Source: Mesohalobacter halotolerans
GTDB taxonomy: Bacteria; Bacteroidota; Bacteroidia; Flavobacteriales; Flavobacteriaceae
NCBI RefSeq assembly: GCF_006120725.1
Contig: NZ_SWMU01000002.1
Location: 543,858-607,857, forward strand
Reading direction: 5' to 3'
DNA: 64,000 nucleotides
Part shown: one piece after another, positions 27,497 to 36,705 of the stretch
How positions within the stretch are numbered: position 1 is the first letter of the stretch
How the letters are laid out: each line of letters opens with the position of its first letter
The notes under the pieces: generated by a model
The model's input: only the letters and a program-made list of their open reading frames with translations
Told to the model about the DNA's origin: nothing
The model's database searches: none
Program-made: the position numbers and the translations under genes

Positions 27497-27823
27497 ATGA
27501 GCATTAAATCCGCACAGCAACAAGTTGACGAATGGATCAACCAGCACGGCGTCAGGTATTTTAACGAGCTGACCAACATGGCTCAACTCACAGAAGAAGT
27601 TGGCGAGGTAGCTAGAATCATTGCCCGTCGTTATGGCGAGCAAAGCGAAAAAGAAAGCGATAAAAACAAAGATTTGGGAGAAGAACTCGCCGATGTGATG
27701 TTTGTCGTCTTATGTTTAGCCAATCAAACTGGCGTAGATTTGCAAGCCGCATTTGATAAGAAAATGGACACCAAATCAAAAAGAGATCACGATAGACATC
27801 ATAACAATCCAAAATTAAAATAA
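27497..27823 (+). CDS. MazG-like nucleotide pyrophosphohydrolase
   Basis: 108 residues. The all-alpha NTP pyrophosphohydrolase signature is present: L-T-E-E-V-G-E-V-A-R and, after a linker, L-G-E-E-L-A-D-V-M-F, giving the E-x-x-E and E-x-x-D magnesium ligands. The length fits single-domain MazG-like or RS21-C6 proteins, which clear damaged or excess NTPs in the cytoplasm. It starts 2 bp after the DUF3857 gene and ends 1 base before the next ATG, so it belongs to the same transcription unit. Confidence 0.85.
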   Translation: MSIKSAQQQVDEWINQHGVRYFNELTNMAQLTEEVGEVARIIARRYGEQSEKESDKNKDLGEELADVMFVVLCLANQTGVDLQAAFDKKMDTKSKRDHDRHHNNPKLK

Positions 27824-28096
27824 ATGTTTACCAAAGTAATCAGCCATAAAGGCTTTTGGAGATCAGTCACATTTCTATCAGTAATGTTTATCATAGTTTA
27901 TAATCTTGTAGATTGGGGCATGGCCTTTAATTTTGATGTAAGCGATTTTTTAAATGAACGATTTAAGTCTGAAAAATTACTGCAGTTTATCTTTGCTAAC
28001 ATTTTGAGCGGATTTGTGTATGGGTTTATTATCAGTTTCTTTAAATTTAGAAATAAATTGAAAAAATCTAGCCAATCTCAAAAACTGAATGAATAA
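27824..28096 (+). CDS. Small membrane protein of unknown function
   Basis: 90 residues with two hydrophobic segments (about 15-35 and 52-72) separated by a polar loop with D-F-L-N-E-R-F-K-S. The tail is basic and Lys/Ser-rich. It looks like a two-pass inner-membrane protein. It directly follows the MazG-like gene and overlaps the aroA start by 8 bp, so translation is coupled. It is not recognised beyond that; similar small proteins often sit between these genes in flavobacteria. Confidence 0.65.
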   Translation: MFTKVISHKGFWRSVTFLSVMFIIVYNLVDWGMAFNFDVSDFLNERFKSEKLLQFIFANILSGFVYGFIISFFKFRNKLKKSSQSQKLNE

Positions 28097-29291
28097 AATA
28101 CTCCAGCAAAAATCGCATAAAGGTGAACATAGAATAAGCATTTGTGGTTCAAAAAGTGAAAGTAATAGGTTGCTTATCATACAAGCCCTATACAATAAAC
28201 TGAACATTCAAAACCTATCAACCTCAGACGATACGCAAGTTTTAAAAGCAGCTTTAAGTTCTGATAAAGACCTTATAGACATACATCATGCTGGAACCGC
28301 TATGCGTTTTCTTACAGCTTATTACGCTTGCTTTACAATCAAAACTGTTACTTTAACTGGCAGTGAACGCATGCAACAGCGACCTATCAAAATTTTAGTT
28401 GATGGGCTTTTACAACTTGGAGCCAAGATAGAATATATTAACAATGAAGGCTATCCACCACTTAAAATTTATCCAGTAAAACTTAAACAGAATAAGCTAA
28501 ATATAAGAGCTGACACTAGTAGTCAATACATCAGTGCCTTAATGCTTGTAGCGCCAAAACTCAAAGAAGGACTTCAAATCAACTTTACTTCAAAAATCAC
28601 CTCTCTCCCCTATTTGAAAATGACTCAAAAGCTGATGCAAAACCTAGGATTTGAAATCAATTTTGATTCTAAATCAATAAATATAAAACCCAAAAACCAT
28701 TTTGAAACACAAACAATTAAAGTTGAATCTGATTGGAGTTCGGCTTCCTACTATTACAGTTTAGTGGCATTATCATCAGATTTAAAGTTAAATTTAAGCA
28801 CATTTAAAAACGACAGTTTACAAGGAGATTCAAAGCTTGTAGACCTTTACAGTTCGCTTGGTGTCAAGACAACATTCAAAGGCGATTCAATCATATTGGA
28901 AAACTCTAATAAAACACCATTGGGCGTTTATAGCCAAAACTTAAACCACACACCGGACTTAGCACAAACCATTGCAGTAACTTGCTTAGGTCTTGGAATC
29001 TCGTGTCAATTAAGTGGACTACATACTTTAAAAATCAAAGAAACCGATCGCTTAGTCGCACTCAAAAATGAAATGGAAAAATTTGGCGCTTCAGTTCAAA
29101 TTGACAACGACCATCTCCATATGACACCGCCTAAAACACTTAATTCAAATCCAACTGTAAATACCTATAACGATCATAGAATGGCCATGGCTTTTGCTCC
29201 ATTAAAAACAAAAACCAACCTCATAATTCGCGATCCGGAAGTTGTTGGTAAATCTTATCCTGAATTCTGGAAAGACTTTGAAAACATTTAG
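28089..29291 (+). CDS. aroA: 3-phosphoshikimate 1-carboxyvinyltransferase (EPSP synthase)
   Basis: 400 residues, slightly shorter than the about 427 of enterobacterial AroA. It joins PEP to shikimate 3-phosphate in aromatic amino acid synthesis. Motifs: G-S-K-S-E-S-N-R near the N-terminus (substrate binding), H-A-G-T-A-M-R-F, S-S-Q-Y-I-S-A-L, K-E-T-D-R-L and Y-N-D-H-R-M-A-M-A. The classic N-A-G-T-A motif has His for Asn, as in other Bacteroidota. No other shikimate gene is nearby. Confidence 0.93.
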   Translation: MNKILQQKSHKGEHRISICGSKSESNRLLIIQALYNKLNIQNLSTSDDTQVLKAALSSDKDLIDIHHAGTAMRFLTAYYACFTIKTVTLTGSERMQQRPIKILVDGLLQLGAKIEYINNEGYPPLKIYPVKLKQNKLNIRADTSSQYISALMLVAPKLKEGLQINFTSKITSLPYLKMTQKLMQNLGFEINFDSKSINIKPKNHFETQTIKVESDWSSASYYYSLVALSSDLKLNLSTFKNDSLQGDSKLVDLYSSLGVKTTFKGDSIILENSNKTPLGVYSQNLNHTPDLAQTIAVTCLGLGISCQLSGLHTLKIKETDRLVALKNEMEKFGASVQIDNDHLHMTPPKTLNSNPTVNTYNDHRMAMAFAPLKTKTNLIIRDPEVVGKSYPEFWKDFENI

Positions 29292-29405
29292 ATTTTCATA
29301 ATTTCTGACCCACATTTTTAAAAATTGAATAAATTTTTAAATTAATTATAATATACTTTGATTGTTAATTTTTTTAACTTAATATTGCTAAAAATTCAAT
29401 TTATT

Positions 29406-29786
29406 ATGAAACAAACTATTTTATCACTCGCCATGCTTGCCTTTTTTGCGATCAGCATCACTAGTTGCAAGCCTGAAAAGAAAGAAAACACTGAAGACCA
29501 AGTAGAAGAAACTACAGAAGAAGCTTCAGAAGAAGCTGCAGACTATAGCGAAGAAGCAGATGATGATGCTGCTATGGAAGCAGAAGAAGACATGGAGGAA
29601 AGCGCTGAAAATGTTAAAGATGCCGCTGAAAAAGGCGCTGAAGATGTCAAAGAAGCTGCTGAAGAAGGTGCAGAAAACGTGAAAGAAGCTGCTGAAGACG
29701 CTAAAGAAGCTGTTGAAGAAGGCGCTGAAAATGTTAAAGCATCAGCTGAAGAAGCTGCTGAAGATATCAAAGGAAAAATGAAATAA
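29406..29786 (+). CDS. Acidic Ala/Glu-rich lipoprotein with LEA-like repeats
   Basis: 126 residues from the ATG at 29406, which precedes the signal M-K-Q-T-I-L-S-L-A-M-L with lipobox I-T-S-C. The open frame reaches 16 codons further up, but those lack lipoprotein signal features. The body is A, E, K, D and V only, in repeats such as G-A-E-N-V-K-E-A-A-E of about 11 residues. These form amphipathic helices like late-embryogenesis-abundant or YtxH-type proteins. It may act as a stress or osmoprotective surface protein, judging from composition. It is followed by a clear terminator. Confidence 0.78.
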   Translation: MKQTILSLAMLAFFAISITSCKPEKKENTEDQVEETTEEASEEAADYSEEADDDAAMEAEEDMEESAENVKDAAEKGAEDVKEAAEEGAENVKEAAEDAKEAVEEGAENVKASAEEAAEDIKGKMK

Positions 29787-29811
29787 TTTTTTCTTACACT
29801 ACACTATTAAG

Positions 29812-29843
29812 ACCGTATTGCTTTATTGTAATGCGGTTTTTTT
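29812..29843 (+). terminator. Rho-independent terminator after the LEA-like gene
   Basis: A nine-pair stem: ACCGTATTG at 29812-29820 pairs with TAATGCGGT (two G-U pairs), with a short loop, followed by a run of eight T's. It lies 25 bp after the stop codon and before the purM promoter. Confidence 0.8.
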
Positions 29844-29874
29844 TATGATTAAAATTTAATCCCGAAAGTATTCT

Positions 29875-29882
29875 TATTTTTG
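29875..29882 (+). promoter_or_regulatory. Possible -7 promoter box of purM
   Basis: TATTTTTG fits the Bacteroidota -7 consensus TAnnTTTG and sits 6 bp before the ATG, which would give a leaderless or very short leader. No good TTG box is visible at -33, so this is tentative. Confidence 0.3.
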
Positions 29883-29887
29883 CAAAC

Positions 29888-31066
29888 ATGGACGAAAACA
29901 ATCAAAATAGATATGCCGGTCGAGGTGTATCTCATCAAAAAGAAGACGTACACGAAGCCATAAAAAATATAGACAAAGGACTGTTTCCTAAGGCTTTTTG
30001 TAAAATTATACCAGACTATCTCACTAATAGCAATAAACATTGTATTGTTATGCATGCGGATGGTGCTGGAACCAAATCATCTCTGGCCTATATGTATTGG
30101 AAAGAAACTGGAGACCTTTCAGTATGGAAAGGCATTGCTCAGGATGCCATTATTATGAATATTGATGATTTACTTTGTGTCGGTGCTACTGATAATATTT
30201 TATTATCTTCTACTATAGGGCGAAATAAGAATTTAATACCCGGTGAAGTCATTGCTGAAATCATAAATGGAACAGAAGAAATTGCCCAAAATCTTAAACA
30301 ATACGGCATAAATATCATCACTACAGGTGGTGAAACAGCTGATGTCGGTGATTTAGTTAGAACAATTATTGTAGATTCTACCGTGACAGCAAGAATGAAG
30401 CGTGAAGATGTTATTGACAATGCCAATATTCAACCAGGCGATTGCATTGTAGGTCTGTCGTCGTTCGGTCAGGCCACCTATGAAGACACTTATAACTCTG
30501 GTATGGGAAGTAATGGACTCACTTCTGCCAGGCATGATGTGTTAAATAAATATTTAGCAAAAAAATACCCGGAAAGTTTTGACAGTCACGTTCCTGAAAA
30601 TTTAGTCTATACCGGAAGTCAAAAACTTACTAACGCTGTAAATGGATTAAATCTAGATGTCGGCAAACTTATCCTCTCACCTACCCGTACCTATGCGCCA
30701 ATTGTCAAATCAATTTTTGATAAATTACCTCGAAAAGATATCCATGGGATGATACACTGTAGCGGTGGTGCACAAACTAAAATTTTGCACTTTGTCAAAA
30801 ATCTCAAGATTATAAAAGATAATATGTTTGATATCCCACCGTTATTCCAACTCATACAAAGCGAAAGTCAAACCGACTGGAGGGAAATGTATCAAGTTTT
30901 TAATATGGGACACCGTCTGGAATTTTACACACATCCCAACAATGCCCAAGAAATCATCGATATTTCTAAATCATTTGGTGTCGATGCTAAGGTTATAGGC
31001 CGTGTTGAAACCTCATCAAAAACAGAGCTAAGCATTACTTCTGAGGTTGGGAGTTTCAATTATTAA
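29888..31066 (+). CDS. purM: Phosphoribosylformylglycinamidine cyclo-ligase (AIR synthase)
   Basis: 392 residues, longer than the 345 of the E. coli enzyme. It makes AIR from FGAM with ATP in purine synthesis. The glycine-rich start Y-A-G-R-G-V and the motif H-A-D-G-A-G-T-K-S-S-L-A, D-D-L-L-C-V-G-A, T-G-G-E-T-A-D-V-G-D and the C-terminal G-G-A-Q-T-K-I match the PurM/AIR-synthase family. The variant G-A-G-T-K and Y-A-G-R-G-V-S wording is typical of the Bacteroidota form. The neighbours are not purine genes. Confidence 0.85.
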   Translation: MDENNQNRYAGRGVSHQKEDVHEAIKNIDKGLFPKAFCKIIPDYLTNSNKHCIVMHADGAGTKSSLAYMYWKETGDLSVWKGIAQDAIIMNIDDLLCVGATDNILLSSTIGRNKNLIPGEVIAEIINGTEEIAQNLKQYGINIITTGGETADVGDLVRTIIVDSTVTARMKREDVIDNANIQPGDCIVGLSSFGQATYEDTYNSGMGSNGLTSARHDVLNKYLAKKYPESFDSHVPENLVYTGSQKLTNAVNGLNLDVGKLILSPTRTYAPIVKSIFDKLPRKDIHGMIHCSGGAQTKILHFVKNLKIIKDNMFDIPPLFQLIQSESQTDWREMYQVFNMGHRLEFYTHPNNAQEIIDISKSFGVDAKVIGRVETSSKTELSITSEVGSFNY

Positions 31067-31087
31067 AATAGGTAGTATTTTAACATA

Positions 31088-32122
31088 ATGAGATTAAGTG
31101 TTTGTCTAATTCTGATTTTTATTTTGAATGTTTCACTTGTACATTCACAAATCCCTGAATCTAAAATTCCAAGAGTCATTATCACATCCTTTGAGGCTCA
31201 AAAGATGCATCATATGCTGCCTCTTGAGCTTGACGAAAAGGAACTCGTCAGAATAATTGATAATCCTGTATTTTGGACTAAAGTCAATATGTTTAGTTTA
31301 CAGGCTAGTGAAGTATCATTTACAAATTGGAATAGCGGTGGTACAAACTCAGTTTCAGGACTTTTGGGGATTGAAATTGAAAGAAACTATAAAGATAAGA
31401 GGTTCAAATGGGATAATCAATTGATTATCAGAGTTGGTGCAAACAAACAAAGTGACCAAGATATTAGAAAAACAGAAGATCATTTAGAAATCAATTCTAA
31501 AGCCGGATTTAGTTTTAAAAAAAACTCCAATTGGTATTATTTGGGTAGACTCAATTTTAATACTCAATTTTTTAACGGATTCAATTTTCCTAACACATCT
31601 GATATCATATCTCAATTTATGGCTCCGGGTTATCTTTTTATGGGTTTAGGTGTAGAGCATAAAATCAAAAAACAAAATTTTTATATGTATCTCTCACCGA
31701 TGACCTTTAAATCTACATTTGTTTTAAACCAAAAACTCGCCAATGATGGTGCTTTTGGTGTCGATGAAGCCATTAGAGATACTGATGGGAACATCATTGA
31801 AGAAGGCAAACAGGTCAGAGTAGAAAGCGGTATATTGATAAACAATGAATACAAAAAAGAACTCTTTGACAATGTATTGATGAACCATCGCATTAGCATT
31901 TACACTGATTACATCAATAATTTTGGCAATATTGATATAGACTGGGAAGTCAATTTTAGCTTTAAAGTCAATAGTTTTATTAAAGCCAATTTTGGATCTC
32001 ATTTAAGATACGATGATGATGTAAAAATTAGGATAGAACAAGAGGATGGCAGTTTTGTTGAAGGTGGTTCCAGAGTACAATGGAAACAACAGCTCGGTAT
32101 AGGGGTTACTTTTGAACTTTAA
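31088..32122 (+). CDS. DUF3078 outer-membrane protein
   Basis: 344 residues with a signal peptide (V-H-S-Q). The segment W-x-K-V-N-x-F-S-L-Q-A-S-E-V-S-F-T-N-W-N-S-G-G-T-N-S-V-S-G and the following alternating strands are the DUF3078 signature. About 12 amphipathic strands and a C-terminal aromatic strand (L-G-I-G-V-T-F-E-L) suggest a small outer-membrane barrel. The family has no agreed function. It starts 21 bp after purM. Confidence 0.8.
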   Translation: MRLSVCLILIFILNVSLVHSQIPESKIPRVIITSFEAQKMHHMLPLELDEKELVRIIDNPVFWTKVNMFSLQASEVSFTNWNSGGTNSVSGLLGIEIERNYKDKRFKWDNQLIIRVGANKQSDQDIRKTEDHLEINSKAGFSFKKNSNWYYLGRLNFNTQFFNGFNFPNTSDIISQFMAPGYLFMGLGVEHKIKKQNFYMYLSPMTFKSTFVLNQKLANDGAFGVDEAIRDTDGNIIEEGKQVRVESGILINNEYKKELFDNVLMNHRISIYTDYINNFGNIDIDWEVNFSFKVNSFIKANFGSHLRYDDDVKIRIEQEDGSFVEGGSRVQWKQQLGIGVTFEL

Positions 32123-32159
32123 TTCTGTTTATCTCTACCTTATTTAGGCTTAACTTTCG

Positions 32160-32167
32160 TAAATTTG
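32160..32167 (+). promoter_or_regulatory. Possible -7 promoter box of prfA-pyrF
   Basis: TAAATTTG fits TAnnTTTG and is followed by C, as often seen in flavobacterial promoters. It lies about 19 bp before the prfA start. The -33 element is not obvious, so the call is tentative. Confidence 0.35.
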
Positions 32168-32186
32168 CAATTCATTAATAAAATCT

Positions 32187-33263
32187 ATGTTAGATAAACT
32201 CAATATACTCAAGCAACGTTTTGACGAAGTTAGTGATTTGATCATCCAACCCGATATCATCAATGATCGTAAACGCTATGTCGAATTGACCAAAGAATAC
32301 AAAGAGCTGAAAGAAATTAATGAAGAGCGCGAAAAATATATTGAACTCAAAGATAACATTGATGAAGCTAAAGAAATAATTGCAGACGGCGATGATGATG
32401 AAATGATAGAAATGGCTAAAGTCCAACTCGAGGAGTCTGAAGCTGCTTTTGAAAAACTCGAAGAGAAAATACGCTTTATGCTTATTCCTAAAGATCCGGA
32501 AGACGAAAAAAATGCAGTTGTAGAAGTTAGAGCTGGAACAGGTGGCGATGAAGCCAGTATTTTTGCAGGTGATATCTTTAAAATGTTGAGACGATATTGT
32601 GAATCTAAAGGCTGGAAAGTCAGTACTGTAGATTACAGTGAAGGAACCAACGGCGGTTTTAAAGAAATACAGTTTGAGGTCAGTGGTGAAAATGTTTATG
32701 GTACATTAAAATATGAAGCCGGTGTGCATCGTGTACAGCGCGTCCCACAAACTGAAACCCAAGGTCGAGTTCATACCAGTGCAGCCACTGTTATGGTATT
32801 TCCAGAAGCCGAAGAATTTGATATCGAAATCGATCCCAATGATGTGAGAATTGATTATTTCTGTTCTTCCGGTCCGGGTGGCCAATCTGTAAATACAACC
32901 TACTCTGCTGTACGACTCACTCACGAACCTACGGGTATTGTAGCGCAATGTCAAGATCAAAAATCTCAGCACAAAAACAAAGAAAAGGCTTTTAAAGTTT
33001 TACGCTCGCGTTTATATGAAATGGAACTGGCCAAAAAACAAGCTGAAGACGCCGAAAAGCGAGGTAATATGGTGACAAGTGGTGACAGAAGTGCTAAAAT
33101 TAGAACCTACAACTACCCACAAGGACGTGTAACAGACCATCGCATCAATTTGACGCTTTACGATTTGGATAATGTCATTAATGGTGATATCCAGAAAATA
33201 ATAGATGAACTCAAATTGGTTGACAACACAGAGAAATTGGCTAGATTGTCCGACTCTATTTAA
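32187..33263 (+). CDS. prfA: Peptide chain release factor 1
   Basis: 358 residues, the normal RF1 length. It recognises UAA and UAG stop codons and triggers peptide release on the ribosome. The codon-reading loop has P-Q-T ([14 protein letters not shown]), the P-x-T of RF1 rather than the S-P-F of RF2. The catalytic loop is [11 protein letters not shown], with GGQ near residue 230. The C-terminal [16 protein letters not shown] is also diagnostic. It is co-oriented with pyrF 8 bp downstream. Confidence 0.96.
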   Translation: MLDKLNILKQRFDEVSDLIIQPDIINDRKRYVELTKEYKELKEINEEREKYIELKDNIDEAKEIIADGDDDEMIEMAKVQLEESEAAFEKLEEKIRFMLIPKDPEDEKNAVVEVRAGTGGDEASIFAGDIFKMLRRYCESKGWKVSTVDYSEGTNGGFKEIQFEVSGENVYGTLKYEAGVHRVQRVPQTETQGRVHTSAATVMVFPEAEEFDIEIDPNDVRIDYFCSSGPGGQSVNTTYSAVRLTHEPTGIVAQCQDQKSQHKNKEKAFKVLRSRLYEMELAKKQAEDAEKRGNMVTSGDRSAKIRTYNYPQGRVTDHRINLTLYDLDNVINGDIQKIIDELKLVDNTEKLARLSDSI

Positions 33264-33271
33264 AGCTTACT

Positions 33272-34084
33272 ATGGAATTACCCAAACTCATCAAGCAAAT
33301 ACGAATCAAAAAAAGTTTTCTTTGTGTTGGATTAGACACTGACTTGGCTAAAATTCCTCAATATCTCCACAAGCAACCCAATCCTGTATTTGAATTTAAC
33401 CGTCAAATTATCGATGCTACAGCAAAATATGCCGTAGCTTTCAAACCTAATATAGCTTTTTATGAAGCTCTTGGTATACAGGGCTGGGAAGCCCTTAAAG
33501 ATACAATTACATACCTCAATGACCAGTATCCTGAAATATTCACTATTGCGGATGCAAAACGTGGTGATATTGGAAACACAGCCTCAAAATATGCTCAAGC
33601 CTTTTTTGAAAACCTCAATTTTGACGCGATAACTGTCGCACCATATATGGGAAAAGATTCTATTGAGCCATTTTTGAGCTACACTAATAAACACACTATT
33701 CTCTTAGTTTTAACCTCAAATAAAGGAGCTTTTGATTTTCAGACCAAAATTGATGTGCAAAATGACGCCCTTTATGAATCTGTACTTAAAACTTCAAAAA
33801 CCTGGAACAATTCAAAACAATTGATGTATGTTGTCGGGGCAACAAAACCGGAGTACTTTAAAAGTATCAGAAAAATCGTTCCTAATGCTTTCCTGTTGGT
33901 TCCTGGTGTTGGTGCCCAAGGCGGTAATTTAAAGGATGTGTGTCAGTACGGTTTGACTAAAGATTGTGGTTTATTGGTCAATTCTTCGCGCGGAATACTT
34001 TACGCCGCTAATGGCAAAGATTTTGCAAAAGCCGCCGAACTGAAAGCTAAAGCTCTTCAAGAAGAAATGGCTTCGTATGTTTAG
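33272..34084 (+). CDS. pyrF: Orotidine 5'-phosphate decarboxylase (type 2)
   Basis: 270 residues. It converts OMP to UMP, the last step of pyrimidine synthesis. The catalytic motif F-T-I-A-D-A-K-R-G-D-I-G-N-T carries the D-x-K-x-x-D network. Further on, V-A-P-Y-M-G, V-V-G-A-T-K-P-E and L-V-P-G-V-G-A-Q-G-G bind the phosphate. Length and the N-terminal G-L-D-T-D-L-A-K-I-P fit the longer type 2 family. It follows prfA by 8 bp and is probably in the same operon. Confidence 0.94.
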   Translation: MELPKLIKQIRIKKSFLCVGLDTDLAKIPQYLHKQPNPVFEFNRQIIDATAKYAVAFKPNIAFYEALGIQGWEALKDTITYLNDQYPEIFTIADAKRGDIGNTASKYAQAFFENLNFDAITVAPYMGKDSIEPFLSYTNKHTILLVLTSNKGAFDFQTKIDVQNDALYESVLKTSKTWNNSKQLMYVVGATKPEYFKSIRKIVPNAFLLVPGVGAQGGNLKDVCQYGLTKDCGLLVNSSRGILYAANGKDFAKAAELKAKALQEEMASYV

Positions 34085-34176
34085 GTCTAAAACTATAAAG
34101 TCATGTCCTTCAGTTCAATAAAAGCATATTTTTTTGTTCTTACAAATATCATCATCTTTGCAATACAATTCATATT

Positions 34177-35235
34177 ATGATTTATGATTTTATCATTGTT
34201 GGTGCAGCACAAGCGGGCTTGTCGATGGCTTATGAGTTGAAACAGATGAATGCCAATTACTTAGTGCTAGACAAAGAAAAAGAGATTGGTGCTTCTTGGC
34301 TCAACCGATGGGATTCTTTAAAATTGTTTACACCTACAGAGTTTAATCATCTTAAAGGTCTCAATTTTCCAGCTCCAAAAGGCCATTATCCTAACAAATA
34401 TGAAGTCGCAGATTATTTTAAAACCTATGTAGATACCTTTGAAATTCCTGTTCAACTTCATACATTAATCACAAAAATCTACAAAAATGATGGTTTATTC
34501 GTTTTAGAGTCTGAAAACAAAACCTTTGTAAGCCATAATGTGGTCATCGCAACTGGCCCGTTTCATATTCCTTACACTCCACCGTTTCACAAGAAAATAA
34601 GTTCACAAATAAAGCAGTGGCACAGCAATTATTATAAAAATCCTAATCAATTACAAGATGGAGATTGTTTGGTCGTTGGCGCTGGTGATTCCGGTTTTCA
34701 AATCCTCGATGAGGTTTCTCAAACTGGCAGAGAAACTTATTTTTCAGGACAAACCCAAGCCAAAACTTTACCCCAAGAAATACTTGGCAAAACCTTATGG
34801 TGGTGGTTTTGCAAAACAGGATACCTGAGCATTCACAAACACCATTGGTTAGGAAAAATCATTAGCAAATCAAAACAACCCGTAATTGGTGTGGATGTCA
34901 AAGGGATGTTGAATCGTGAAAATGTGATTGCAGTTGGTAAAACAATCGACGCAGAGAATGATATCATTATGACAGAAAATCGATCTTTAAAAAATATTAA
35001 AAATATAATATGGGCTACCGGTTATAGGCCAAATTTCAATTGGATTGAAGATATTGAGCTAGACAAAGAAGGTTATCCTGTACACAAACGTGGTGTGAGT
35101 AATACAAAAGGGTTATATTTCATTGGTCTTCCTTGGCTATACACAAGAGGTTCAGCAACTTTGGGAGGTATAAAACAAGATGCAGATTATCTGGCTGAGT
35201 ATATTTCTAAAACTTCTGAACTTGTCCTTCAGTGA
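34177..35235 (+). CDS. FAD/NAD(P)-dependent oxidoreductase (CzcO/FMO-like)
   Basis: 352 residues. The N-terminal FAD-binding motif is G-A-A-Q-A-G-L-S-M-A with a downstream acidic residue (L-D-K-E). A second nucleotide-binding motif is V-G-A-G-D-S-G-F-Q-I, for NADPH. An A-T-G-Y-R-P-N segment joins the domains. This matches flavin-containing monooxygenase-like proteins of the CzcO or YUCCA type, which oxidise small substrates. The first Gly motif has Ala at the second and fourth positions (G-A-A-x-A-G), a tolerated variant. No substrate can be inferred. Confidence 0.85.
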   Translation: MIYDFIIVGAAQAGLSMAYELKQMNANYLVLDKEKEIGASWLNRWDSLKLFTPTEFNHLKGLNFPAPKGHYPNKYEVADYFKTYVDTFEIPVQLHTLITKIYKNDGLFVLESENKTFVSHNVVIATGPFHIPYTPPFHKKISSQIKQWHSNYYKNPNQLQDGDCLVVGAGDSGFQILDEVSQTGRETYFSGQTQAKTLPQEILGKTLWWWFCKTGYLSIHKHHWLGKIISKSKQPVIGVDVKGMLNRENVIAVGKTIDAENDIIMTENRSLKNIKNIIWATGYRPNFNWIEDIELDKEGYPVHKRGVSNTKGLYFIGLPWLYTRGSATLGGIKQDADYLAEYISKTSELVLQ

Positions 35236-35516
35236 TGTTTTCACAGTCAAATATGATAAGCTAAAGTTGTGTTTTTTCTGCCAAAACGATAAGTTGACCT
35301 AGGTAGGCAAAGAGGCCTGACTTGATGACAATGAAGGCAATCTTAGTGATTATATAAACATGCGTTTGATTTAACACAATCCAATTTATAAAAGCGTCTA
35401 ATTGAGCCTGCCTCGCCTGCAGGTAATCTTTTGAATACAGTAATATTTTTTTAGCGAAGCTTTAACCCTACCCGATAACAGAAATACTTAGTTTCGCTGA
35501 AAGTTTATAATTTTAT

Positions 35517-36617
35517 ATGTCAAATAATCAACCGTTACTACAACCTATAAAGATTGGTGACTTAGAGTTAAATAACCGAGTCATCATGGCACCAATGACG
35601 AGAAACCGAGCAGATAATGAAGATGAAGCAGCAACCGATTTACATGCAGAATATTATAGTCAGCGAGTTGAAGCTGGCTTGATTATAAGTGAAGGCTCTC
35701 AAGTTTCTCGTCGTGCTAAAGGTTACATTAATGCGGCAAATATATATACACAAGCACAAATTGAAGGTTGGAAAAAAGTAACCAAAGCGGTTCACGATAA
35801 GGGTGGCAAAATATTTATTCAACTGTGGCATGTCGGACGAATTTCTCATCCTGACTTTCACAATGGCAAAAAGCCACTTGCTCCAAGCGCCATCAATCCG
35901 CATACGCAATCCTTTACCCCTAATGGATTTAAAGATACAGTAACCCCAAAAGCTATGACTACAGAAGAAGTCTTAGAAACTATCCAAGAATTTAAACGTG
36001 CTGCAAAAAATGCAGTAGATGCTGGTTTTGATGGTATTGAACTTCATTCTTCAAATGGATATTTGTTTCATCAATTTTTTAATCAGAGTTCAAATAAAAG
36101 AACCGACAGGTATGGCGGAAGCCGAGAAAATCGTGCGAGATTTCTATTTGAAGTCTTAGACGCGGTAAAAGTGTTTTGGCCTGAAAATAGAATTGGTGTT
36201 CGACTCAATCCTTCATTACATGGTATATTTGGCATGAAAGCTGACGAAGATACCATACCTACTTTTGAGTACATTGTCAATCGACTCAACGATTATGATT
36301 TAGCGTATTTACATCTCTCTGAACCTTTTAATGATGTGAGTGAATATGATTTTTTGGTCGACAACATTGCCAAACATTTTAGACCATTATACAATGGTTA
36401 TTTAATGGTAAACGCTGGTTTTGACCATAAAAGAGGTAACGAAGTAATTGAAAAAGGCTATGCCGACATGGTTGCTTATGGCAAATTATTCATATCAAAT
36501 CCTGACTTACCTACTCGATTTGCAAAAAATGCAACCTTAGCAGATTGGGATAAAGATACGTTTTATGTTGCTGGAGCCAAAGGGTATACCGATTATCCAA
36601 AACTTAGTAAAGATTGA
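35517..36617 (+). CDS. OYE-family alkene reductase (NemA-like)
   Basis: 366 residues, typical of old yellow enzymes. It should reduce activated alkenes, such as enones, maleimides or nitro compounds, with NAD(P)H via FMN. Motifs: the N-terminal L-N-N-R-V-I-M-A-P-M-T-R-N-R, Q-L-W-H-V-G-R-I-S-H, the substrate-binding pair in E-L-H-S-S-N-G-Y-L-F-H-Q-F, and R-Y-G-G-S-R-E-N-R-A-R. The C-terminal G-Y-T-D-Y-P is characteristic of the NemA group. Cytoplasmic. The 281 bp upstream hold no gene that I can support. Confidence 0.9.
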   Translation: MSNNQPLLQPIKIGDLELNNRVIMAPMTRNRADNEDEAATDLHAEYYSQRVEAGLIISEGSQVSRRAKGYINAANIYTQAQIEGWKKVTKAVHDKGGKIFIQLWHVGRISHPDFHNGKKPLAPSAINPHTQSFTPNGFKDTVTPKAMTTEEVLETIQEFKRAAKNAVDAGFDGIELHSSNGYLFHQFFNQSSNKRTDRYGGSRENRARFLFEVLDAVKVFWPENRIGVRLNPSLHGIFGMKADEDTIPTFEYIVNRLNDYDLAYLHLSEPFNDVSEYDFLVDNIAKHFRPLYNGYLMVNAGFDHKRGNEVIEKGYADMVAYGKLFISNPDLPTRFAKNATLADWDKDTFYVAGAKGYTDYPKLSKD

Positions 36618-36705
36618 ATTATTTTAGAATATTCAAAGCTGTTTAATCCTTTATTAACTTAGGCTTGGGTCTTTAAATATTACTGATCTTCAAGGTTATC
36701 AAAGT

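Noticed and set aside
29543..29770. Ser/Ala-rich 75-codon frame on the minus strand
   Set aside because: Shadow of the LEA-like gene; its low complexity comes from the repeat on the other strand.
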